Source: Rhodospirillales bacterium
GTDB lineage: Bacteria; Pseudomonadota; Alphaproteobacteria; Dongiales; Dongiaceae
Direction: 5' to 3'
NCBI GenBank assembly: GCA_009885795.1
Contig: VFKA01000060.1
Span: 1-37,047 of the forward strand
Length of the DNA stretch: 37,047 nucleotides
In this document: positions 9,829 to 18,165 of the stretch, piece after piece
Layout: each line of letters opens with the position of its first letter
Position numbering within the stretch: the stretch's first letter is position 1
The notes under the pieces: model-generated
Database searches by the model: none
What the model was told of the DNA's origin: nothing
What the model saw: only the letters and a program-made list of their open reading frames with translations
Made by a program: the position numbers and the translations under genes

Positions 9829-10662
9829 CTAACCCTTCACCGCGCCCATCGAAATCCCGCGCACCAGATAGCGCTGCATCATCGCGACGGCAATGAAGAT
9901 CGGCAGCGTGCCCAACACCGACATGGCCGCGATCTTGGCCCAGAAATTGGACTGGCCGCCGAAATAACGCGTCACCTGGACGGGATAGGTAACGATTTCG
10001 GTGCGGGTAAGCACGAGGGCGAAAATGAACTCGTTCCATGCGAAAACGAAGGTGAAGACCGCGGTCGCGAACAGGCCGGAACGGACCAAGGGGAACACGA
10101 CCTTGAGCAGCACCTGCCAGCGCGTGCAGCCATCGACCTGGGCGCTCTCCTCGAGTTCCAACGGCACGTCGCCGATATAGCCGCGCATCATCCAGATGAC
10201 GTAAGGCAGGTTGAAGGCGGTGTAGAGCAGGATGAGGCCAATGAAGCTGTCGACCCAACCCAGCCACACATAGAGCAGGAAAACGGGAAAGACGATGGCG
10301 ATCGGGGGCATCATGCGCTGCGACAATATCCAGACGGCGAGATTGTCGCCGCCGGTCTTGAAGCGCGCGAGGCTGTAGGCGGCGAGCGTGCCCAGGAACA
10401 TGGCGATCACCGTGCTGATTCCGGCGGTGACCAGGCTGTTCCAGACGGCGATCGCATCGCCATCCAGGAACAGAACGTTGAAATTCTGAAACTGGATACT
10501 GCCGGGGTACCACTGCGGCGGAGACGCGAAGATCTCCTCCGGCGTCTTGAACGACGTCATGAAAAGCCAGTAGATGGGGAAGACGAAGGTGGCGGTCACG
10601 ATCGTCGCCGCGGCATAACGCAGCGCCAGGCGCGCGCGCCTTCGGGCGATCGCGGACGTCAT
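9829..10662 (-). CDS. ugpE: Sugar ABC transporter permease, UgpE/MalG type
   Basis: Inner-membrane permease of 277 residues with six predicted membrane helices, the first at about residues 15-35. The cytoplasmic EAA loop, ELEESAQVDGCTRWQVLLKV at about residue 190, contacts the ATPase. ATG at 10662 overlaps the TGA of the preceding permease as ATGA (10659-10662), indicating translational coupling. Its stop is one base before the ATPase start. The segment TRYFGGQSNFWAKIAAM near the C-terminus is usual for MalG-type subunits. It pairs with the MalF-type permease upstream. Confidence 0.92.
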   Translation of the reverse strand: MTSAIARRRARLALRYAAATIVTATFVFPIYWLFMTSFKTPEEIFASPPQWYPGSIQFQNFNVLFLDGDAIAVWNSLVTAGISTVIAMFLGTLAAYSLARFKTGGDNLAVWILSQRMMPPIAIVFPVFLLYVWLGWVDSFIGLILLYTAFNLPYVIWMMRGYIGDVPLELEESAQVDGCTRWQVLLKVVFPLVRSGLFATAVFTFVFAWNEFIFALVLTRTEIVTYPVQVTRYFGGQSNFWAKIAAMSVLGTLPIFIAVAMMQRYLVRGISMGAVKG

Positions 10663-11582
10663 CGGGCGATCCCCATGCGCTTCAACGCCAGCGTCACGAT
10701 GACGGTGAGCAGCGCCACCACCAGAAACGCCATCGCCGCCGTATAGCTGATCTCGAACTGACTGAAACCTTGCACATAGGTGTAGTACGAGATGGTCTCG
10801 GTCATCGTCCCAGGGCCGCCGCGGGTCAGGCTCCAGACGATGTCGAAGAGGCGCACCAGATCGAGGCCGCGAATGAGAATGGCGATGGCCATGACCGGCC
10901 AGATGGCCGGCAGCACGATGCGGGTGAAGATGCGCCACTGGGAAGCGCCGTCGATCTCGGCCGCTTCGGTGAGCGACTTGTCGACGTTGGAGAGCGCCGC
11001 CAGCAGGATCAGGAACATGAACGGCGTCCACTGCCAGACCTCGCAGATGAGAATCGCCGGATAGACGGTCAGCGGGTTGATGATCCACAGGATCGGCGTG
11101 GGCTCGCCCATGAACCAGCCGATGACCTGGTTGATCGGGCCGAAGCGGTGATCGAACATGAGCCGCCAGTTGGCGCCGGCGACGATGGGCGAGATCACCG
11201 TCGGCAGGACCAGTAGCGCCACGAAGACCTGGCGGCCCGGCATGCGCTCGAGGAAAAGCTGCGCCATCGCCAATCCCAGCACAAGCTCGAGCGGCAGGGC
11301 TATCGCGGCGAAAATCGCGGTATGCAGAAGCGATTCCCACAACCGCGCATCGGCGAACAGCTTGGCGTAGTTGGCGAACCCGGCGAACGAGGTATCCGCC
11401 GACATCATGGTGACGCGCTGGAAGCTGACGATCAGCGAGTAGACGAGCGGGAACAGGCCGATCAGAAGCAGGATGAAGATCGCCGGGGCCAGGACCGTGT
11501 ATTTGAAATGCCGCTCGCCGAAGCCGCCGATGCCCCGGCCGGCCACCAGCCGCTCGGTCGAGGACGTTGTCGTCTGGGTCAT
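10659..11582 (-). CDS. ugpA: Sugar ABC transporter permease, UgpA/MalF type
   Basis: Inner-membrane permease of 307 residues with six predicted helices (first about 30-52). The EAA motif SLTEAAEIDGASQWRIFTRI lies at about residue 220. ATG at 11582 is the first start, 99 bp after the binding-protein stop; a strong hairpin occupies that gap. The stop overlaps the next permease start by 4 bp. The N-terminal 30 residues are polar and Thr/Ser-rich, common in this family. Substrate not determinable. Confidence 0.92.
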   Translation of the reverse strand: MTQTTTSSTERLVAGRGIGGFGERHFKYTVLAPAIFILLLIGLFPLVYSLIVSFQRVTMMSADTSFAGFANYAKLFADARLWESLLHTAIFAAIALPLELVLGLAMAQLFLERMPGRQVFVALLVLPTVISPIVAGANWRLMFDHRFGPINQVIGWFMGEPTPILWIINPLTVYPAILICEVWQWTPFMFLILLAALSNVDKSLTEAAEIDGASQWRIFTRIVLPAIWPVMAIAILIRGLDLVRLFDIVWSLTRGGPGTMTETISYYTYVQGFSQFEISYTAAMAFLVVALLTVIVTLALKRMGIAR

Positions 11583-11634
11583 GAATGGCGGCCGGACGCC
11601 GTCCGCGGCCGCGCGCCGACGCGACGGAGCGAAG

Positions 11635-11672
11635 CGCCCGCGAGGTATCGCTTCTGGCGATCCCCGCGGGCG
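11635..11672 (-). terminator. Stem-loop between binding-protein and permease genes
   Basis: CGCCCGCG (11635-11642) pairs perfectly with CGCGGGCG (11665-11672). A mismatch, GG/CC and then ATCGC/GCGAT extend the stem to a 5-nt loop, TTCTG (11652-11656), with one bulged base. It lies 10 bp downstream of the binding-protein stop. There is no U-run, so an attenuating or 3'-end stabilising role, raising binding protein over permeases, fits better than full termination. That role is inferred from how such operons usually work. Confidence 0.6.
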
Positions 11673-11681
11673 GTCATGCTG

Positions 11682-13256
11682 CTACCGAGGATAGGCGCCG
11701 GACTTGGCGGCCCAACTGCCGTAGACGGCCTTCTGCGCGTCCACGCCGACCTCTTGGGTGGTCGCGTCCCACTGGGAAGCGGCCTGGTCGAGGATCGATT
11801 TCGGATCCTCGCCCGCCCATAGCCGGCTGATGGCTTGGCGCAAGGCCTCCTCGTACTTGTCGGTCTGCAACAGCGACAGGTCGAGAAGACCCGTCTCCGC
11901 GCCGGCCTTCAAGGTATCGAGGTATTGCTTCGCCTCCGGCCAGCGCCCGATGTACTCGGCGCTTTCGAAGTGCGAGGTCCGGAACGGATCGCGCAGCGCG
12001 TAGGGGAGCTGCACCCGCTGCTTGCTGGTCTGCTCGCTGTTCAGCCACTGGATGAACAGGTAGGCCGCGTCCTTGTTCTTACTGGTGGACGCAACCGAAA
12101 GCGCGAATCCGGCCGCAAGTTGCGGATGCCCGCCCGGCGGAAGCGCGTAACCCACCTTGCCGGCCACCTGCGATTTCGGAACCCACGAGAACGCCTCCTG
12201 TTCCAGGCCATAGCCCGCGGCCCAGCGGCCATAGGGCGGCCAGGAGATGGTCATCGCGGTCTGGCCATTGAGGAACGCCGCCAGATTCTCGACGAAGCCC
12301 CAGGTCTCGACGCCCGGCGGCATCATCTTGTTTTCATCGCGCATCTCGGTGAAGACGCGCACGCCGATGTCGCTGTTGATCGTCGCGGCCATGGTCTCGG
12401 GATCGAAGAACTTTCCGCCTTCGTTGCGGAAGCGCTCCTGGAACATGTACATGACGTAAGGCGGCTCGCGGAAGAACCCGGCGCCGTACATGTTGGGCTG
12501 GAACTTTTCCGTCAGGAATCCGGAGATGTCGCGGAACTCCTGCCAGGTCTTTGGCGGCGCCAGGTCGTAGCCGAACTTGGCCTTGAATTCCGACTGGTTG
12601 GCGGGATCGCCGAAGACGTCGGTGCGGTAATAGAGCACGAACACGTCGCCGTCATCCGGGAAACCGTAGATCTTGCCGTCCACCGTCATTTGGTTGTCAC
12701 GGTAGGTGGGAGCGATCATCTGCAACTCGTCGCGGAAGCCATACTTGTCGACGTAAGGGTCGAGTACCTCGAGCGCCCCGGCGTTGGCCAAGTCGGGCAT
12801 CCAGGCGGGAATCACATTGAGCGCGTCATAGGCGCCGGTGCTGGCCCGAAACTCCTGCATGGTCTTGGTGAACATCTCGGCTGTCGGAATTTCGACCACC
12901 TTCACGTCGATGCCGGTCAATTCCTTCCATTTCGGGCCGGAGAAGTTAAGCGGGTCGAGCGATTGCAGGCCGGCTTCCCAAGTGATCGTGATCGTCGTGC
13001 CGGCATATTGCTTGGCCGCCTCGACGGCGCGATCGGCCGCGTCCATCGCGCTGGCCGCGGCGGCGGCTGCCTCTTCCGCCATCTTAGCCGCCTCTTCGGC
13101 CGCCTTGGCCGCGGCTTCGGCCTCGGCCGTCGCTTGCGCCGCGGCCATCTGCTCGGCTTCGATCCGAACCGCCTCTTGCTGCTGATTGTAGATGACGATA
13201 CCGCCGACGATGATGATGGCGATCGCCACCAAGATGCCGATCAACTTCTTGCTCAT
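11682..13256 (-). CDS. Extracellular solute-binding protein with N-terminal membrane anchor and Ala/Glu-rich tether
   Basis: Substrate-binding subunit of the sugar-type importer (524 residues). Residues 5-23 are one hydrophobic helix after MSKK. There is no lipobox cysteine, and no convincing signal-peptidase site before the charged stretch NQQQEA. Residues 25-84 are almost purely Ala, Glu, Lys and Met, predicted as a long helix or coiled coil, and the family 1-type binding domain starts at about residue 86 (TITITWEAG). It includes MTISWPPYGRWAA and a C-terminal tail of the usual type. The likely topology is a binding protein tethered to the inner membrane on a helical stalk. ATG at 13256 is preceded by AAGGGAG at 7 bp spacing. 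It follows the 2-hydroxyacid dehydrogenase by 130 bp, enough for an internal promoter, and heads the transporter genes. Confidence 0.9.
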   Translation of the reverse strand: MSKKLIGILVAIAIIIVGGIVIYNQQQEAVRIEAEQMAAAQATAEAEAAAKAAEEAAKMAEEAAAAAASAMDAADRAVEAAKQYAGTTITITWEAGLQSLDPLNFSGPKWKELTGIDVKVVEIPTAEMFTKTMQEFRASTGAYDALNVIPAWMPDLANAGALEVLDPYVDKYGFRDELQMIAPTYRDNQMTVDGKIYGFPDDGDVFVLYYRTDVFGDPANQSEFKAKFGYDLAPPKTWQEFRDISGFLTEKFQPNMYGAGFFREPPYVMYMFQERFRNEGGKFFDPETMAATINSDIGVRVFTEMRDENKMMPPGVETWGFVENLAAFLNGQTAMTISWPPYGRWAAGYGLEQEAFSWVPKSQVAGKVGYALPPGGHPQLAAGFALSVASTSKNKDAAYLFIQWLNSEQTSKQRVQLPYALRDPFRTSHFESAEYIGRWPEAKQYLDTLKAGAETGLLDLSLLQTDKYEEALRQAISRLWAGEDPKSILDQAASQWDATTQEVGVDAQKAVYGSWAAKSGAYPR

Positions 13257-13386
13257 TCAATTCTCCCTTGAGTTCCCCAACGGGCCTTGTTTCCAGCTCG
13301 GGCGCCCGGGGTAGCCTCCACCGATCCTAGTATCGATTCCTCGGTCCGCCAAGCCCCGCCAAAGAGCGGCAATTCGTGGCAAACTT

Positions 13387-14436
13387 TCAGGAATATCGCG
13401 CGCGAAATCCGTTCAGGCGGCCGCGCCACAGAGCCCCGGCCGCGATTTCCCGATTCACCACACCCGGCGGCTCGCGTCCAGCCATAACTTCGAGCACCGC
13501 CCGAATGTCCGCCGCGCCGATTCCGGCGAAACACTGGTCGGTCCAACAGAGCGCATGGGGTGTCAGCACGACGTTTTCGAGCCGCAGGATCGGATCGTCG
13601 GCCGAAGGCGGTTCCGGGTCGAAGACGTCGAGACCGGCGCCGGCTATGCGGCCGGCCTGCAAGGCAGCCACTAACGCCGACTGATCCACGATGGGGCCGC
13701 GCGCCGTATTGATGAGGTATGAGGTGGGTTTCATGAGAGCGAGGCGCTCGGCATTCACGAGGTGACGGGTTGCCGCTACTAGCGGGCAGTTGACGGCCAG
13801 AACGTCCGCTTCGCAAAAGACCGTTTCGAGATCGACCAGGCGAACGCCGAGCTCCCGCGCCAGTGCCGGATCGGCGTAGGGATCATGGGCGATGAAGACC
13901 ATGTCGAGGGGGCGGGCGAGCCGGTACATCTCGGCCCCGATGTTGCCGATGCCGATCGAGCCCAGCGTCCGCCCGACAAGCCCGGTGCCCATGTATTGGG
14001 ACCGCTCGGCAAACCCGGCCGGCCCCTTGCGGGTCAGCCGATCCTTGACGAACAGCTTGCCGGTGAGCGCCAGCATGAGAGTGAGGATCGAGACCGCGAC
14101 CGGGCGGCGCACGCCGTCCGGGGTTATCACAAGGGCGACGCCCCGCTCGGTCAGCGCGTCCACCTCGACATTGTCGTAGCCGACGCCGAAGCGGGCGACG
14201 ACGGCGAGGCGGTCATTCGGGTGCAGGCTCGCCCGCGTGAAGCGAGGCGTGAGCAGAACAAGGGCGTCGGCGTCGGCGACCTGCTCCGGGCGGACTTCGT
14301 CGGCGGGATCGAGGAACCGCCACGCCAGGTTCTTCTGGTGGTCCAAGGGCGACAGATCGAAATCGGGGAATGTCGGGCTCAGATCCGCCTTGCGGAAATC
14401 GCCGCTGAGGACCACGCGAAACGGCTCGACCGGCAT
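13387..14436 (-). CDS. D-isomer-specific 2-hydroxyacid dehydrogenase
   Basis: NAD(P)-dependent reductase/dehydrogenase of 349 residues, related to phosphoglycerate and glyoxylate/hydroxypyruvate reductases. The nucleotide-binding motif GIGNIG is at 162-167. The catalytic trio is present: Arg246 in NTARG, Glu275 in DPEPP and His294 in TPHAL. Asp184 in AHDPYADP at the end of the second strand suggests NAD rather than NADP preference. The start at 14436 (ATG) lies 10 bp after the aldolase stop, so the two are co-transcribed. In this setting it may reduce or oxidise the 2-oxo-acid made or used by the aldolase. Confidence 0.9.
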   Translation of the reverse strand: MPVEPFRVVLSGDFRKADLSPTFPDFDLSPLDHQKNLAWRFLDPADEVRPEQVADADALVLLTPRFTRASLHPNDRLAVVARFGVGYDNVEVDALTERGVALVITPDGVRRPVAVSILTLMLALTGKLFVKDRLTRKGPAGFAERSQYMGTGLVGRTLGSIGIGNIGAEMYRLARPLDMVFIAHDPYADPALARELGVRLVDLETVFCEADVLAVNCPLVAATRHLVNAERLALMKPTSYLINTARGPIVDQSALVAALQAGRIAGAGLDVFDPEPPSADDPILRLENVVLTPHALCWTDQCFAGIGAADIRAVLEVMAGREPPGVVNREIAAGALWRGRLNGFRARYS

Positions 14437-14446
14437 GGCGGCTACC

Positions 14447-15229
14447 TCAGCGCCGCTTGCAGCGGGCGCGAAGGGTGGTCAACGCCCCGGCCAAGGCATC
14501 GCGCAGCACCCAGGCATCGCCCGAATAGCAGATGAAATCGAATCCCTGCTTATAAAGCGCCTCCCCTTGTTCGACCGTCACGACAAGGCGGCCTAGCGAC
14601 TTGCCGTGCTTGCGCGCCGCCGCCACCACCTTCGCCACCGCATGCTCGAATTTCGGATTGTCGAATTCCCCGGGAATACCGAGCGACACGCTGAGGTCCA
14701 TGTGACCGATCCAAAGGCAGTCGACGCCCGGAAGGGCCGCGATCTTGTCGGCGTTGGCGACGCCCTCGGCGGTTTCGATCTGGGCAAACAGCGTGGTGCG
14801 TTTGTTGGCGGCCTCGAACTTCGCCTTGAGCGGGCCCGGCCGATAGCGGTCGTGGGCGACCTGCAAGGCGACGCCCCGCCGGCCCTCGGGGGCGTATTTC
14901 ATGGACTCCACGATCCGGCGGGCCTCGGCGGCGCTCCCCACCATCGGCAGCATGATGCCTTCCGCCCCCATGTCGGCGGCGCGCGCGATGTGATGGTACT
15001 CCCTCGACGGCACGCGAACGATCGCTGGCAATTCCGCGGCTTCCAGGTAGCGGATGGCGCTCTTCACGGTCTCGATGCCAAAGCCGCTATGCTCCATGTC
15101 GAACAGGACGAAATCGCAACCGGCCGCTTTCAGGATGTGGCCGATGCCCGGCGTGGCGAACTCGACGACGAAGTGCCCGAATTTCGGCTTGGTCGTTCGG
15201 GTCATGGATTTGAGGTTCGGCGGCGCCAT
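14447..15229 (-). CDS. HpcH/HpaI-family class II aldolase
   Basis: Metal-dependent aldolase of 260 residues. Such enzymes cleave 2-keto-3-deoxy or 4-hydroxy-2-oxo acids to pyruvate plus an aldehyde. Visible motifs are DMEHSGFG (Asp44, Glu46, catalytic His47), PMVGSAAEAR, AQIETAEGV with the metal-binding Glu, and CLWIGHMDLSVSLG with the metal-binding Asp. ATG at 15229 has AAAGGAG 6 bp upstream. It lies 27 bp after the ABM gene and 10 bp before the hydroxyacid dehydrogenase. Its presence in a sugar-type ABC operon with a lactonase suggests cleavage of a keto-deoxy sugar acid; the substrate is inferred. Confidence 0.9.
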   Translation of the reverse strand: MAPPNLKSMTRTTKPKFGHFVVEFATPGIGHILKAAGCDFVLFDMEHSGFGIETVKSAIRYLEAAELPAIVRVPSREYHHIARAADMGAEGIMLPMVGSAAEARRIVESMKYAPEGRRGVALQVAHDRYRPGPLKAKFEAANKRTTLFAQIETAEGVANADKIAALPGVDCLWIGHMDLSVSLGIPGEFDNPKFEHAVAKVVAAARKHGKSLGRLVVTVEQGEALYKQGFDFICYSGDAWVLRDALAGALTTLRARCKRR

Positions 15230-15256
15230 GGGCTGCTCCTTTGGGATTTCTTCTCG

Positions 15257-15562
15257 TCAGGCCGACGCTTCCAACGCCAGCCCGCCGCGAACAACGGTCT
15301 TACCGGCGACCAGCGCCTGGCTCGCCTTGTCGAATGCCTCGTAGTGGGACGTGCGCAGATGCGCGGCGAACGCATCGTCATTCTCGTAAATCTCATAGAG
15401 CATGATGCGGTCGGGATCGCCCTCGACCGTCACCACGTCGAAACGCCGACACCCCGGCTCGGTGCGCATGGTGGCTCGGGCATTATCCATGATGAGCTGG
15501 CGGAACCGGTCGATGGCCCCGGGCTTCAAGAGGAAGTCCACGACAATAACGAGTTCGCTCAT
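15257..15562 (-). CDS. Antibiotic biosynthesis monooxygenase (ABM) domain protein
   Basis: Small dimeric ferredoxin-like protein of 101 residues with the pattern ELVIVVDFLLKPG at the start, then TRTEPGC-like MRTEPGCRRFD and YEIYENDDAFAAHLRT. ABM proteins are small quinol monooxygenases or non-enzymatic companions of catabolic operons, YgiN-like. ATG at 15562 is chosen over an upstream start at 15640, because the domain begins directly at that methionine and the extension is Arg-rich and unlike the family. It is the first gene of the minus-strand aldolase/transport operon and is divergent from the SDR at 15691, so the operon promoter should lie in 15563-15690. Confidence 0.85.
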   Translation of the reverse strand: MSELVIVVDFLLKPGAIDRFRQLIMDNARATMRTEPGCRRFDVVTVEGDPDRIMLYEIYENDDAFAAHLRTSHYEAFDKASQALVAGKTVVRGGLALEASA

Positions 15563-15690
15563 GCGCGTTCTCCCCCAATCGCGGCGACCGTAAGGGGTTC
15601 GGCCCAATAGGGTCAAGCATCGCTTGCCGCCCCGCGGCAAGAGGGATTATGGATCGCCTGTCCCGACTATCGCCAACGGAGGATCCCGCC

Positions 15691-16455
15691 ATGACACCGA
15701 TGTTCTCCCTCGAAGGACGCGTTGCCTTTGTCACCGGAGCGTCGAGCGGCATCGGTTGGGGCATCGCCCAGGGCCTGGCCGAGGCCGGCGCGCATGTCGT
15801 GCTGAACGCGCGTAACAAGGAGCGGCTGCAACTGCGACGCGACGAGCTTGCCGCGGCGGGTTTTGGCGCATCCATCGCCGACTTCGACGTTGCCGATCAT
15901 GCCGCCGGCGAGGCCGCCATCGAGCGCGTCGTGGCGGAGCGCGGCCGGTGCGACATCCTGGTCAACAACGCGGGAATGCCGCTGCGCCAGCCGGCGATCG
16001 AGACCAAGCTCGCCGACTGGCAGCGCATCCTGGACGTCCATCTGACCGCGGCCTTCACGCTGTCGCAGGCCGCGGCCCGACACATGATCGGGCGCCGCTC
16101 CGGCCGGATCATCAACATCGGCTCGATCATGGGCGCCATCGCGCGGCCCTCGGTGTCGGCCTATTGCGCCGCCAAGGGCGCGCTCGCCGCGCTCACCCGC
16201 GCGCTCGCCGTCGAGCTTGGGCCCCACGGCATCACCGTCAACGCCATCGCCCCCGGCTTCATCGAAACCGAGATGACCGCGAGCCTGGTGAAGGACAAGG
16301 CATTTTACGACTATGGCTGCCGGCGAACGCCGCTTGGGCGTTGGGGCATCCCCGCGGACATTGCCGGGCCGGTTCTCTTTCTTGCCTCCGGCGCGGCGGC
16401 CTATGTCAACGGCGCGGTGCTGACGGTCGATGGCGGCATGACGATCGCACTATGA
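15691..16455 (+). CDS. Short-chain dehydrogenase/reductase, gluconate 5-dehydrogenase-like
   Basis: Classical SDR of 254 residues: TGASSGIG (15-22), NNAG (92-95), catalytic Ser145, Tyr158 and Lys162 (YCAAK), and a C-terminal VDGGM. The motif ITVNAIAPGFIETEM is usual for gluconate 5-dehydrogenase-like and 3-oxoacyl reductase-like members. ATG at 15691 is supported by GGAGG (15678-15682) at 8 bp spacing. It is divergent from the ABM-aldolase operon, sharing its promoter region, so it may oxidise a polyol or sugar acid of the same pathway. Substrate unknown. Confidence 0.88.
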   Translation: MTPMFSLEGRVAFVTGASSGIGWGIAQGLAEAGAHVVLNARNKERLQLRRDELAAAGFGASIADFDVADHAAGEAAIERVVAERGRCDILVNNAGMPLRQPAIETKLADWQRILDVHLTAAFTLSQAAARHMIGRRSGRIINIGSIMGAIARPSVSAYCAAKGALAALTRALAVELGPHGITVNAIAPGFIETEMTASLVKDKAFYDYGCRRTPLGRWGIPADIAGPVLFLASGAAAYVNGAVLTVDGGMTIAL

Positions 16456-16532
16456 CTTTAGAAATAAACTATTTAGCAATAAAGGCGCTCTAAACCCAAC
16501 GCCAGGGTCCTCCGGGGCCTCCCTCGGGTTGG

Positions 16533-17159
16533 ATGCGCCTTCGGATGAAACTGCTTCTTGCCGACGATCACGATCTGGTTCGCGAGGCGCTGAAGCACTT
16601 CGTCGAGCGCGCGGCCGCCGGCGCGTGCGTACTGACGGCCGCCAATCTCGACCAGGCGATCGCCATCGCCCGCGATACGCCGGATCTCGATATCGCGGTT
16701 CTCGATCTCAACATGCCCGGCATGGGCGGGGCCGGAGGCCTGGCTCGATTCAAGACCGAGCATCCGGCGCTGCCGGTCGTCCTGCTGTCGGGAATGGCCA
16801 GCCGCGCCGATATCGACCAGGCCATGCGGCACGGCGCCAGCGGTTATTTTCCAAAGACGCTGAGCGGGCGCGCGCTGATGAGCGCCATCGAGTTGATCTT
16901 GGCCGGCGAGCGCTTCGTGCCGGTCGCGGCAATGGAAACGGCCGGACCCGGCGCCGCCGGCCCGCCGCCCGCCTTGAGCAAGCGCGAGGCCGACGTCTTG
17001 CGCGGCCTCGTCCTCGGCCGGTCGAACAAGGAAATCGCCCGCGCCCTCGACTTGCGTGAAGTAACGGTCAAGCTGCACCTGCGCGGCGTCTTTCGAAAGC
17101 TCGCGGTCAGGAACCGCACCCAGGCGGTCACGACGGCGATGGCGCTTGGCTTGAACTAG
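16533..17159 (+). CDS. LuxR/NarL-family response regulator
   Basis: Two-domain response regulator of 208 residues (204 if ATG at 16545 is used; the two starts are not separable by ribosome-binding site). The receiver has the acidic pair in LADDHD (Asp11/Asp12), phospho-acceptor Asp58 in VLDLNMPG and the switch lysine in YFPKT. The LuxR-type DNA-binding domain spans about 145-205, with LSKREADVLRGLVLGRSNKE and a recognition helix EVTVKLHLRGVFRKL. It converges on a histidine kinase gene and their 3' ends overlap by 32 bp, which suggests a cognate pair with antisense constraint. Targets are unknown. Confidence 0.92.
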   Translation: MRLRMKLLLADDHDLVREALKHFVERAAAGACVLTAANLDQAIAIARDTPDLDIAVLDLNMPGMGGAGGLARFKTEHPALPVVLLSGMASRADIDQAMRHGASGYFPKTLSGRALMSAIELILAGERFVPVAAMETAGPGAAGPPPALSKREADVLRGLVLGRSNKEIARALDLREVTVKLHLRGVFRKLAVRNRTQAVTTAMALGLN

Positions 17160-17967
17160 CCGGCAGGACGACGGTTACGGACGTTCCGGCGCCGGGTTCG
17201 CTATCCACGATGACGGCGCCGCCATGGGCGCGAACGATGGCGCCAACCGCGGCCAGTCCGAGTCCCGCGCCCAGATCGGGTTTCTTGGTGGTGAAGAACG
17301 GCTCGAACATGCGGCCCATGATGGCCGGCTCCATGCCGCTGCCGCTGTCGATGACGGCGACCCGCGCGAGCGGGCCGGGCGCCGGCCGGCCAAGAACGAC
17401 CCGCTGGCGCCGCTGGCGATCCGGCGGAAGGAGCGGCGCATCGCCGGCATTCGTGCCTGCGCGCAACAGCGACACGTCGAGGATGACCTGGCCGCGTTGT
17501 CCGCCGATGGCATCGCGAGCGTTGAGGCAAAGATTGCGCAGCAGGTACGCGAGCTGCGCCCGATCGGCATGGATTGTCAGCGGCTCGGCGATTTCGGACG
17601 AGGATAGCCGGATGGAAGGCGGCAAGGATGGCCGCATCAACTCCAGCGCCTCGTGCACGACGGTCTTGAGGTCGATGTCGCGACGCTCGCCCGTATCGGT
17701 GCCGGTAAAGGCCTGGATGCGGCGAACCAGCGACTTCGCGCTCTCGCCGGCGCGCGCCACTTGACGGACGTAACCGCCGGCGCTGCCGGCGGGCGCCACT
17801 TCTTTTCCCAGGAGCGCCGCATAGCCGGCGATGACGGCGACAATGTTGTTGAGATCGTGCGCCATGACCGCGGCAAAGCGCGCCAACGGCTCCTCCGGCG
17901 GGGTTCCCTCGGCGGCCGGAGGGCTCGCCGCCAGCAATGACGGTCGCGGGTCGGTTCGGGGCGGCAT
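17128..17967 (-). CDS. Sensorless soluble histidine kinase
   Basis: A 279-residue kinase without membrane segment or input domain. After a Pro-rich N-terminus comes the phospho-acceptor helix with His37 in MAHDLNNIVAVI, then a dimerisation helix. The catalytic domain follows: N box NLCLNARDAI, G1 box DSGSGM, F box FEPFFTTK and G2 box GAGLGL. The H-D-L-N-N box is typical of hybrid kinases acting with NarL-type regulators. With no sensor it probably reads a protein partner or cytosolic state. It overlaps the response regulator tail to tail by 32 bp (17128-17159), so the C-terminal residues ASSSQAPSPS are encoded opposite the regulator's end. ATG at 17967; an upstream dyad cluster may control it. 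Confidence 0.9.
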   Translation of the reverse strand: MPPRTDPRPSLLAASPPAAEGTPPEEPLARFAAVMAHDLNNIVAVIAGYAALLGKEVAPAGSAGGYVRQVARAGESAKSLVRRIQAFTGTDTGERRDIDLKTVVHEALELMRPSLPPSIRLSSSEIAEPLTIHADRAQLAYLLRNLCLNARDAIGGQRGQVILDVSLLRAGTNAGDAPLLPPDRQRRQRVVLGRPAPGPLARVAVIDSGSGMEPAIMGRMFEPFFTTKKPDLGAGLGLAAVGAIVRAHGGAVIVDSEPGAGTSVTVVLPASSSQAPSPS

Positions 17968-17987
17968 ACAACCATGGGTAGCACGGC

Positions 17988-18083
17988 GACGGTTAACCGT
18001 CCGTTACCCGCCTAACCTTTCGGATAGGCGGGGAGGACCGGAAGGATCGATCCCGGCAACGGACCCTGACCGTCGGAACGGTC
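17988..18083. promoter_or_regulatory. Cluster of three dyads upstream of the kinase and the small-protein gene
   Basis: Three dyads lie within 96 bp. First, a perfect 14-bp palindrome GACGGTTAACCGTC (17988-18001), 20 bp upstream of the kinase start. Second, eight-bp arms CCCGCCTA / TAGGCGGG (18007-18014 and 18025-18032) with a 10-nt spacer. Third, GACCGT-CGGA-ACGGTC (18068-18083). All lie in the divergent gap between the kinase (minus) and the 84-residue gene (plus). The first two look like regulator operators; the third could also form an RNA hairpin. No clear -35/-10 pair could be fixed. Operator function is inferred. Confidence 0.5.
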
Positions 18084-18165
18084 CGGCTATCCGTCCTACA
18101 TTTTGATTTCGAGTCCCGGCGCCGCCTAGGCTCTTCGCGACATCATCGAGCGAGGAACCAGTCCC

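Noticed and set aside
11835-13271. 478-residue plus-strand frame opposite the binding protein
   Set aside because: Shadow of the solute-binding protein; no family features.
13299-13308. CGGGCGCCCG palindrome upstream of the binding-protein gene as operator
   Set aside because: A 10-bp GC palindrome is expected by chance in such GC-rich DNA; no second site or promoter match.
16496-16532. Hairpin before the response regulator (CCAAC / GTTGG with inner AGGG/CCCT)
   Set aside because: Several mismatches and no U-run; too weak to call a terminator.
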